Made by a program: the position numbers and the translations under genes. The notes below the pieces were generated by a model. That model worked only from the letters and a program-made list of their open reading frames with translations, did no database searches and had not been told where the DNA came from. A DNA stretch of 64,000 bases, taken from assembly GCA_030248215.1 (NCBI GenBank), contig JASANG010000627.1, positions 124,001-188,000 on the forward strand. Direction: 5' to 3'. The DNA comes from Enoplolaimus lenunculus (taxonomy: Eukaryota; Nematoda; Enoplea; Enoplida; Thoracostomopsidae). Positions 46,201 to 58,200 of the stretch are shown piece by piece; position 1 is the first letter of the stretch; every line of letters begins with the position of its first letter.

Positions 46201-49200
46201 CAATTGCGTCAAAGGTATACACGAACGATCTGTACGTTGACAAAAGTTCAGTTTCACTGAAATCAAATTCGTTTGGATGATCAACTACTAGATGTCTTGC
46301 TTTGGTTGGCGAAGTGTCGACAACAGCGCTACATTTATGCACATAATAGAAATCCTAAAAACAATTAAATTCCAGTATTATTCAAGTTGCAAAATAAAAA
46401 TATAAATAAGACTCAGATTTTAGTTTTTAAATAAGTTGAACATTAATTTAACTCGAATGCTCTAGGTACGTAACACCGCAAGGTCGATCAGATTGAGAAA
46501 ACACAGCATAACGCAATTTGGCAGTACGAAACCCAGCAAGATCGATTGGATTGAGAAAACAGAGTTTAACAAAATTTGGTAGTGCTGAGGCCACTTACTA
46601 AGCTGAACCTTCATATTTCCTGTATTTAATAATCTATTTCACTCAAAAATCATAATTCGATAAATAAATGACTTTACTAATTTTACGCGTCCTAGCCGTG
46701 TATTTATCTATAACTCTAGTGTCAAACACTTATACCAAACAAGACATAACCCTTTACATTCTAGGACGATATGCTCAGCATTCTCGCAATATTAGACTGC
46801 AATTTCTACCTGCCTGTGTATCCCTATGTTTAATAATTGTCACATGCTAATCTAAATAGCATGTCTTGTATTGCGATCCTTATTTTCGTTTTATTTAATT
46901 TTCACGGAAATTTAGTTTTTGACAATGGCGACCTACACACCGTACCCCTTCAGAATTTTTATAAGTGGCCATTTCCAGTTGTGGCCCTAGAGTGATGAGG
47001 CCCATATAACAGAGAGCTTGTAACGTTGGGTCCAATGCATGCACGTGTCTTCGTTTACTCATCAACGCGTACTGCATTTCAGCTGGCAAATCCGACAGCA
47101 AAGTATGCCGTCTAACTGGGTCTGTCAAGTATTCTTCAATCAAGTCGATCTGCGAAAAACAATATGCAGTGCTAAGTACGACAGATAGCCTCTTGTTAAA
47201 TATAGGCGGCTGTCCACTGAGGTTTCTCTCTTAAGTGCTACAAAAGGGTATGCCCATGGTTTTCACTTACTGACAGCTATATATTTCTGAACCATCAATC
47301 AATTGCTATACCCCACCTTTCTCTTATACCATTTACTTTTTTGTACAAGACCGGCCTTATTCATAAGCATTTTAGCGATAAGCAGTTATTCAAATTACTT
47401 TGGAAAATACTGTTAAAATTTAACTGTACTTCTTAGATGAATAACTGACAGTTATGGACTCTAATTAGAAAATTTTAGCATATCAACATACGGATACGAT
47501 TTACGAATACACTCATATTGATACGAATCCAAAACACGAACCTTTTTATTACCATAATCTTACTAGGTTCACTAGGCTAGAGTACCAGGAATAAGTGTAA
47601 ACCTCGATTTTTTGCGGTGCTACATCGTAAAGGAATTCATGCTAAACATTAACGTTTTTACATTTATTCTGCAAATTAACCATTTAAAACACTAATAACG
47701 CAAAATAAATACGACAAAATTAATTATAATACTTACTTCGTGAAATGTCGTTATCAACATAACGAACAACGATAACGGTAAACACAAAAGCACATCGCGA
47801 ATCATGAACCAACCGTTTGGTATCCCTGAAACAATAAAATTAATATAACTTACTATATGAAACGGCACAAAGCGTGACAAACCTATACGCTAATAAAAAT
47901 TCAAGACAAATATTTAAAATCGAAGAACAAAACTTCAGTTGGAAAATGCAACTAAAATCTCTACCAACAATATCATGTTGATTTGTAGGACGCAAGGATA
48001 TATACGCCACGATTATTTTTATTATACCGCAGGAGTTATTATTTTATAGATTTACACGTACGCGAATGATGAGATTAGCTCGAAAAATGCAGCGAAATAT
48101 ATAAATAACAAAATCAGTCTCCGTGGTAACCGGTGAAAAAGCAACCTACAAGTGTTTGCAGGATGCGAAGCGAAACTGAATTATACCGGAATCAAAATCG
48201 AAACAGGCGGAACTGAAAAACTTCAGAGATCATACATTTTAAAACATTGAGATTATTATGTAATCAATATGCGCTAAATCAATAAATTGTTTCAAAGTTT
48301 AGCCGCAATTCCTATTCCGATTAGAATTCCGGTTCAAAACGAGTTGACTCTGATAGCATAATTAATCGGAACGGAATTTTGATATTTTAATTTTACACCT
48401 TCTTGTGATATGTTGTATAAAAATTCCGCATAATTTATCTATTAAATATTAAATTGTTTCCTATGAGTTAACTTACCAAATTAATAGTAATATAGCTTTA
48501 CAGAAGCAAAAATGATTGCCAATTTATTCATACGACGTTTTTAAGAATTGTTGCCAGTCAAAAGACTTCCTTAATCAATATTATACTTGTTAATACAAAT
48601 TATCCATAAAGTTACAAAGTGTGTAGGTCCGATTTCTATTCCGATTCCGGTATAATCCAGTTCTGGTTCGCACCCTGGTGCAAGCTATTCTTTACAAGAA
48701 AAAGACGCTCAATTGTAAATAACAGATTTATGAAATTCGGGACCACTACCGTAAACATCCGGTATCCTTATTAAACTGGATCACGATATCCGGTAGCCCC
48801 TGGACTGCTCATATGCACAGTTCCTTACCATATTACGTTTACAAAAAGTGCATAATATTATATTCACCAATATGAAGCAAGTGGCTTGGCTCAGCATACC
48901 GTGAAACCTAAATTGCTACCTAGCTCCCAAAATCACAAGCAATACCAACTACCGTACAATTAGCACGAACTTGAAAACATCCACTAAATTGCTAAATTTC
49001 AATATTCGCAAAAAAGTTACCTCGCTTCGAACCAAAACGATCACACAGCTCAGAACTACAGTTACGTGAGGCCGAACTTTTGACCGGTGCCGCTGCAACT
49101 CTAGTTTGTGAGCCGAGCCCATTCCTTAGGTCATCAATACAACAAACATACCTTGATAATTAGGCGGCGGGGGCAAAAACCGCCTCCAGCTAGCTTCATT

Positions 49201-52200
49201 CACATACACATGTGGTATGTTTGTTCTATCCTCATTCTTATAATACGCTACCGGGCAGTACACTGCAACCGATATTTTATCACGTTTTGGCGACCTTGAT
49301 CGTACAATACGAGGCTCAAACATTGACAAATATCGATACGCAGGACCAAATCTTTCGTCGAAACTTGGACCAGCGCCAGTGTAAAAGTACAGCCAATATT
49401 GTAAAAATTCATGAAATATTTGCATTTTGATTGCTTTCGACTGTGCGCCGTATATTGAAGCGATTTGCTAAAACAATAACTTCCATTGTTACGTCTGTAA
49501 TTCTGAACGATATAACTGACACTCAAACCGAAATGCCATGTTGTCAACAAACATTGGTTTCTCACCAAGCTGGTGTACCCTTTACTGAACTTTTTTCCAT
49601 AAATTTATAGTGACAGTAAATGTTGCCACTATATGCGCGTTTGTCCGTGCATTATAATTCGTGTATTCTCACTCATGCACACTCATACATGAATTCAGCT
49701 GTTTTGACCCATTTTTTATGTGGGGAAAACAAAAAACTTTGCAGCTTTGCGGACAAAAACTAACAATTACCATGCACTAAAACATACTGGATTATACTTC
49801 AATTGCACTTCCAAAGATTTCTTTTCTTCAAACTGTCCATCTGCTGTAGCAATCAACGTTCCCAAAGCCGGTATTTTCATTTGCCTTTTACTTTTCGAAG
49901 TAATCATTTCGCTATCACTTTCGCCCTTCTCTTCATAAGAATCCGCCTCGTCTACTTCCCCGAACCCGCTATTAACAGCCTCACTATCAGCATCACTGTT
50001 GTCAATAGAATGCTTGGGGTGTCTTAAACTGCGTCTAACATTGTGTGAAAGTTCCTCGACATTTTTAAGTTTGCCAGTTTTATCCGGACCTGTACTCAAA
50101 TCATGAGAAAACTTAGACGTCTTCCGACTAGTTTTTCCAGCAACCTTTGTAGTCAATTCTTCTGACTCTACCGCCTGGTCTTTAACGATTTCAGATTTTT
50201 TCAATAATTTGGCTGATTTATTCCTTGCACTGACACTTTTTGATTTAACCTGAAATAAAAAACACAAGAAACTCAAATATATCAGACTGTAAGTATAACG
50301 TCGTTGCAAATATTGTACCCATCTCAAAATCCACTTGTTATTTCAAGCGAATTGTGTAATGTAATTTACTTTCAAGGACTAAGTAAGACTTAATTCCTGT
50401 TCAAAAACTGCTACAATAAACAAAGAACCAAACGGTTATCACCTAAACGTACCTCAGCTGATGCATTATCACCATTAGTCTTGTCTTCCCGCACGGGATA
50501 CGACGCTAACTGCAATCTTGAAATAGAATGTTCAATTGCACCTTTAAGCTCAGCGCTTTCATCAGTTATATCAGGTAGTGAATAAAACTGTCCCTGAAAT
50601 GCAAAAATTATTTCAGAAAGCCAATAATATTTTTCGTGAAACTTACAACTTCACACAGCCCAAAATTTTAAAAGGCCTTGCAAAAAGTTTTATCCGGCTT
50701 TAGCTGTTTTAATTTGCCTGAGTTTGGGGTATTTAAAAATTACTGAATTTGACGTAGTTAAAACCGATGCTTAGGTCAAGCTAACAAATTCTGCAAAAAT
50801 TCGAAATTTTGTTACTGCGTATTTTAAATAAGAGACCTTTACCAACACTTGAAAAAATATACAGTGATTCAAACGCTGCAAAAACAATCCACCGCTACAA
50901 AAACAATCCACACTTACCATTCTTGTTTGGTTGTTCACTTTAATGGGTGTAGGGTGCGCTACAATTGCATTTTTGTCGATTAGCTTTCCGGTCAGCTTTG
51001 CAATTGTTTTACGATCAATAGTAACACCATCTTGAATTTCAGTGTTGACCATCTTAACGCAAAAATAAACAAACCTATGGAACGCTCTGCGCGAGGCAGC
51101 ACTGGTCATTATAGTGCAACCCTAAATGATGCTTCGTCCGTTCAAGTTCTTACTATTCACATTTGAAGATACCATTTGTCTCGCATATTTCGCTACAAAA
51201 CTTATATTCATATTTTCTAACAACGAAAAGTTGATTTTCACTGGATAACTTAAAATTTTTACCATTTTCTGGGTTTTGAGTATTAATATAACTAAAATAT
51301 GAACTAAACTAACCCTAGTTAAGTACTGCAAAAAATCAACAACACGATACTTTTTGATTAATTTCATCACAGTTAGCATAATATTCGCGTGGCGCTGCGT
51401 TAAATCTGAAACATCAAAATATAATAGCAGAGCGTTTAAAATACAGCAGTTCATTCTGACTGAAGTATTTCGTATAAAACTTACATTGTCTTGAGCGGAT
51501 GCGTGTGATTTTGAGATGATTGTTAACACATATACAAACTCGTATACAATGATTTTCTAGTAAATGCCACTACAAAGCCTACAGGTTTGCCGGAATTTCG
51601 CTCGTGCTGCAACATAATAATTCCTTAAACAATAAACCAGCCCGTATACCAGAAATAATTGCGTCATACAGTCACGGACATTATTAATTGCGCAGAAACC
51701 GCGACTGCGTCCACTGTGGTACCGGTTTTGTAGCCGCGTCTGAATTTTCGATAGATTGCGGCTCAAACGTGGTTTGAGACGCGTGACCGCGATCGTAGTC
51801 ACCATTTGAATTGTGTTCGCAATCGCGGTTTGAACCGCGACACAGTCGCGATTTGAATCGCATCTGTAACCCCAATTTTACCCGCATCTGTAACCGCAAT
51901 TTTAGCTGAGTCTATAACCGCAATTTTTAACGCGAAACTGGGTGCGCAACAATTCTCGTAACCGCGGTTATTGCGCCCACGTAATTTGCGGTTGCGAGCG
52001 ATTGCGATTGCGCATATCAGCGATCGCGAGTCAACCGCGTTTGGGTCACGATCACGGTTGTTAATTCTGTCCGTGACTGTACATTATACTCCAACATAAT
52101 CACCAGATATTTTCCGCTTACCTTTGTCATGAAACTGAACGCCAGTTAACTGTTCAAGCTCAACGAGCTCAGGATATCGAGGCCTGGGAAATTCTGCAGT

Positions 52201-55200
52201 TGTATACCTAACAAAAAAATGCTGTCCCTGTCTTAACACACAAGTTTCAGTTAACATTACATCAACATGAAAAACATTATTTCTAACCGGCAGTAAGAAA
52301 CATTTTACCATTGTGAACATTGACACAATCTAGAATTTTATAAGCTTATAACTCGTACCAATCAGTATGCATAGTTTAGAATAATTCAAATGAAAAATTG
52401 CTCGAACCGCTATCGATTTAAATTTTTAAATTACCTGTTAACCCGGACTTTGCCTAGTGATTCGGCGTATGATTTTATATGCTCAGGATATCGTTTACTC
52501 AGACGGGCCAATTCACGACTCGCTAACTTCCTTGAAACCGCAAAATGTCGAGATACATCTGCCGATGTGATTCCTTTGGTACCGCCTTCTCGAATAAATG
52601 ATGTTAAATTGAACAGTTCAGTTCGAAATCGCATCATTAGTCCTTGACCTGAAAAAGTTATGAAACTAGAAATTACGCTTGAAATGCATTCCGTACACGA
52701 GATATAACAGTGTAGACACCAAACTACGTACGTAGTTACATTTTCTTTTAATTCAGTATACGCCATTCATATAAACACAACTTCAAATTTCTTGAAAACG
52801 TGCCCCATGTTAAAATCCCGGCCTCAGCTCTATACTGAACCCACAACTCCGGTCTCCAAAGTTTCATTATTTTCTTAAACTTAAAAGACATACTTCGTTT
52901 TCATGACATGCCACAACGTAAACATAATGTCGAAATGTCAGCATTACAAACTGCAATAGCATCATTGTTTCAAAAACGAAAAAACGATCAGTAACTATCC
53001 ATGGCTTATACTACACAAACGAAAAAAACGGTTACTTGTTTTTACAACCAGGCAGGCACCAATTCAATTTCGTATCCATCTTACCTAAGCTCTGAAGTTA
53101 TTTTGCCTCAATCAAATGGATTTTCCCCTAACCCATCATGAACCTTGAACATATCTGAGCAGTATTGTAATAACAGTTAACTATTAGGGCCTAAAGAAGT
53201 TCGGGCTAAGCACTTGCTAATATATGGGCGCTCATTGAAACTGGGATTTACCGAAACTGGAACAATAAATATACTGAAATTCATACCAAAATCCCAACTA
53301 GAAATTTGGCCACTGTTTGTAGCTTATTGTAATCGAAATTGGAATTCCATGTGAACACTGTTAAACAAGCCAAAAGCATTCAAAAAATCATTTTTAAGAA
53401 ATATAACAGAGTCGAGCCTAAACAATGAGTTATCTTACCCATCTCTTCAATACAGTCCGGTATATTTGAAATTGTATCACTAGCATCCTCGTCTCCAACA
53501 TCACTGTCAACTTCAGTTGCATCTTGTGCCACGAATCCTTTGGCCAACTCACAAAAGTCAACATTATACCGCTGATGAACTAACGCTCTTGTAACAATTT
53601 TCAACTGTTCTGTGTCGTAAGCAAATTCGTTTTTTTCAGGCCCCGCACAGATGTCAATACTTGTTGACGCAGCGATTTTCGAACCACTACCATCTGGCAT
53701 CGGTTCAAAGTCCTGCAAGAAATATTTTCTTTACAACATTCTCAAAAAAGCATTTTATCTTATAGTTTCAACGTCAAATAAACCAGGGATTCAGTATTAT
53801 ATCGTAGACGTCATATATTTCGAAGAGGTTATACGTCTAAGTTAATGCTTAAAGTTTATATAATATCCTCGGGAACTTTCATTTGTTATTGCGTGATAAT
53901 AGAAGTAACAGGTAATTTTGTATCTATCGCACTGTGTTAGGCAGGGTATAACCAGATATCCGTTTCCGCTTCCGGTAAAAATCAATGTCCACTTCCGTTT
54001 CCGTTATAGAAATAACGGATATTACGTTATTTTTAAGTCCAAAATAAGTTATAAATCACGCATATATCTCGCATTTTTTGTTACAGATTCTGCAATTGTT
54101 CGAAATAAAATAAAAATTACGAAATTCATCCAAAATCTTAAAAATTTCAATGCATTCACCATTTTTTAGAAATCTCCAAAACACCGGTGAATTTATGCAC
54201 GCCTCAATTGGGTTGCAGAAAAATGTCTACACGACCACCAGAAAAAATAAAATTATCAAGTTTTTCTTATTTCAATATCATAGACCCGTATAACTCAAAC
54301 AACACCTGGCTCATATCAATCTCTTGAGACATGCTTGTTTCTGGCTCATCATCAGAACCAGTGTCGTTGTCTAACACATTTCCTTGGCAATCAGAACTGG
54401 CTTGCTTGAGCAGAGGTTGCATGGAAACCAAATATTTAGCATAATCGTCGCGTGATATCCTTTGCCTTTTGCGAACAATAGCACCATTGCTTAAGCGCAC
54501 AACATCGGCAACGTTAGACTGCATACCAGCAAGTTGAAGAATCTAAAATCAAAATATGCGGCCATCAGTAACTCACCGTTGACAGAATATAGCACAAAAG
54601 TAATAGGCAAAACCGAGTCATGTCACAAGACTGGCTTCTCCACAGCAGGGGGCTCCAAATTTTCATTTTCCCCCGGTAAAAATTTTGCCGCCCCCGGAAA
54701 GGCCCCCCGGCGAATTTTCGGCCGCCCCCTAGCAAAATGCCCCCAGCAAATTTTTTGCTGGGGCCCCAAGGACTTTTCTAGGCCAAAAATTTTCAATGTT
54801 AAAACGTAAAGACCTGGACTACTTTTGAGGCGGACATTCGGCAAAATATGATTTTATATTACGCTGTGTACTCATAATTTTTTAATAGCGTTACAAATAC
54901 CCGTAGTAACTAATACAATTCAATAATGAACTGAAAAAAAGCACCATTATATAAAGACCGTTTCAGGGCATACAACATTCGAAAGTACCTTGCAGCAGCA
55001 AGTTCAATCCGCCTGAGCCTTATGATAAACCGAAGCGGTAACTAATATATAAAAAATATATTAATCACAGTTTCAATTATAGATTAGCTATGTTTTATAT
55101 AATTGTGCTTCTTTCAACTTCTGGTTAAGTTGTCAGTAATTTAGTTAAAATTATTGTTATTAGCGTTTGCGAGAAATTTAGTTATGTTGAGCGATGAGTA

Positions 55201-58200
55201 ATCTTCAGTTGAGTTGGAAACACGGTCTACAATGAAAAAAATGGTCCAAAAAGTCGGTTTGCAAAATTTTAAGCCTGCCCCCAGGACCCTCCAGATCATC
55301 TGGGGGCCCCCAGGAAAACTGCCCCCCAGCAAAATCAGCTGCCCCCTAGGAAACTCCTGGGGGCTCCCCCACGAAACGCCGCCCGGCGGAAATTTTCAAG
55401 CTGTGGAGAAGCCAGCAAGATGGATTTTACAAATCTCGAAGCCTTCCCCGCTTCTCCTACCTTGGTACTGTTGGACTTGACCACTCGAAAGCAACCTAGA
55501 GAATCCCGACACTTACACATTGGCGAAATAAAAAAGCAAAACAACATGCCGTCTATAAAAGTGTTTGCAATCACACAAAACCATAGCAGAAATATTATAA
55601 ATTGCTTGCTTTTCTCAAATGTCCCACACTAGCGCGCTTTTCAACAGATTCCGATATTGTCTCCACCACCTTCTTCGCGGCCATTTGACGGTGATTTAGC
55701 CGGTGTAAATAAAAACGATTCAAAAAGCAAATGCTCGACGTACCAGTATAAGACACAAACGGAGGATTACCAGTAGTGACAAGTTGAAGCGCCTGAAATG
55801 ACAACAAAGAGGTAACATTTCCAATATTAACTCAAAAGTTTCGATAAATTTTATTTCTCCTACCAAGCCCAAACACTTTGCGTCGTTGAACTAAAACACA
55901 AATCAAGTCTTAAAACAATAATTCAGCTGATATAGAGTTGTGACTGTATTTACAATAGAACTGTGCCCATTGCTCAAAATTACAGTTATCTGCAATGACT
56001 GAATTGCTAGTCCAACTACTCCATTTCAAATCTACCAAACCATTTGTAGAACACTTTATTATTCTGTAACAGCAAGAAATCATGCGCTGTTTAAAAGCAC
56101 ATATGTAAATGTTAAAACTATGGCATCCGGAGCGTTTTCATACAATTGCAAAAGTGGCCATCGGAACATAAAAGAGCTATATAAACAAATTTGGCGGCTG
56201 TAGCAACGCTCAAATATAGAGTTTGAAAAATTAGACCAACCTGTTTTTTGATAAAGCCCAAATTTTGCAAACGTCGAACAATATAGAACATATCTTTTGG
56301 TTTCATTTTAAACACTTTTGCTAACGATGAGGATACACACGCAGCGGGAATTCCAGCCCATCGTGCTCTAATACAAAAACATTAAACAAGTCCTAAAATA
56401 CAGATTTACTAGCAATATTTTATGTACTGGTGTTTCCCTCGTTACATGTTTCGTTGGAGTGGGGGCGATCACGCCTGGTTTAACCTGTGGAAATTTTCAT
56501 GCATTTTACACTCTTGCGCTAGCGTTTACTATTAAATATTAACTTCTGGCACAAGTTAACCCCATTTTTGGCTCATAAATGCTCCCAGAAGTTTTGTATT
56601 CGCGTATTAGTCGTATACACTTCCCACCTCAATAATTTAATAATTTCAAAAATTCGCAAGGTGAGTATGAAGGGGTCGGAGTGAAAGGGGTAATACGGAT
56701 GCGAAGGAACGTAACTTATAAATACGACAAATACTCCTTTATCCATTATGTAGGTTCCAGTTGAAGACTCGGCTCAAGAAAAGTTTCAAAAGATCAACCA
56801 AACACATAACATAAACCTTGCAATTCTTTCCAATACGGCATAAGTGGTGGAAGATAAAACTTGTTTCACGAAAATCTCAGGCATAACGCATACACCTGCC
56901 AGTTCACGTATACGCATCACTTCATCTGCCACCATAGCAAGCCGCTCTCCATAGCTGAAAATAAAATGATTTGCATTATTATAAATAGAATATTAAGTGC
57001 ATGTTGTTATAGTCCAGGGTACATCCAGGATGCCACCAGATATCACGATCTGGTTTAATATCCGTCAAAAACCAACATACGTATCCAGCTCCAGCATCCG
57101 ATATAAACCTATTGGATACCGGATATTTACGATGGTGGTTCCAAATTTCATGAAACAGCTTTTTTCTACTGGGAGTTTTTAGCATCTTGCTGCGATGTCA
57201 AGCGAAGGACTTCAACATTTGGTACACTGAAGTAAAAATGAAAAATTCAAGCAAACACTTATATATAATTTTAATTTAATGGAAATATACTTACGCTGGA
57301 CTCAAATACATTGAAGTCCACAAAATGTAGATGATATATCCGGTTCCGATACGAAATTCACAACATTCAACACAGATACATTCTTTAACACTTTAACAGC
57401 GACGTTATTCCACTATTCTACGTATATTTTGTAACGTTGCGATCAGTTGCAATATTTGTTCCTGGTTCCTCCCATATTACTTTTAAGGGCATCCAGTTTT
57501 CTATAGGGACTACAAAATAGAGCAGACTTATGGTTGAGGTTAGTACTTTCGCTTGGGCTTAAACTTAATTTTAGGGTTATTTATACTTATACACGCTGAG
57601 ATTTAGGATTACGCTTCGGAATAGGACTACAATACGTTTAAAAGTATGACTGGTCATCTGTACCACGTTTTCCAACGTTACGAGTTGCATGACAGTTGAC
57701 ATAAAATATACAAATGTTTTTTAAAGTTTATAAAAAACATCCGGCAAGTTGAAACAACGGAGTCGGATGTCGATTTGTTGCCTGAGCTGAATATCCAGAC
57801 GCACCCTGTATCTTAGGCTGTGTCACACCAAAACTGTGGACACCTTACGCCACAAAACAAAGAATTGATACATATCAACTGTTTGATACTTGAATGCTTT
57901 TCGTTTAGTGTAACACACGAATTAATCATCTGGACATTAAACTGTCCGGCTCCGACAAAGATGCGATATAACATATTACAATATATGGCAGCTGACCTTG
58001 TGAGCACATAGTCAATGCTATCGTAAGCGGCATTATTTCTTAGTAGATTCGTCACGTCCTTACGCGATTCGTATGCAGAACAAGAACCCAACGCGCCATC
58101 CGAAAGGACACAAACAGGGTATGGATCTTCATAGTCTTCTGGTAACTGATATGCTTCGATTTCAAACTTTTTCTGAAAAGCGTGGTCTGTTACTTAAGTA

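Noticed and set aside
51122-51310. Continuation of the open frame after GTF3C1 exon 12
   Set aside because: Exon 12 ends at a GTTAGT donor that joins exon 13 in phase with clear homology. The continuing frame does not match the family.
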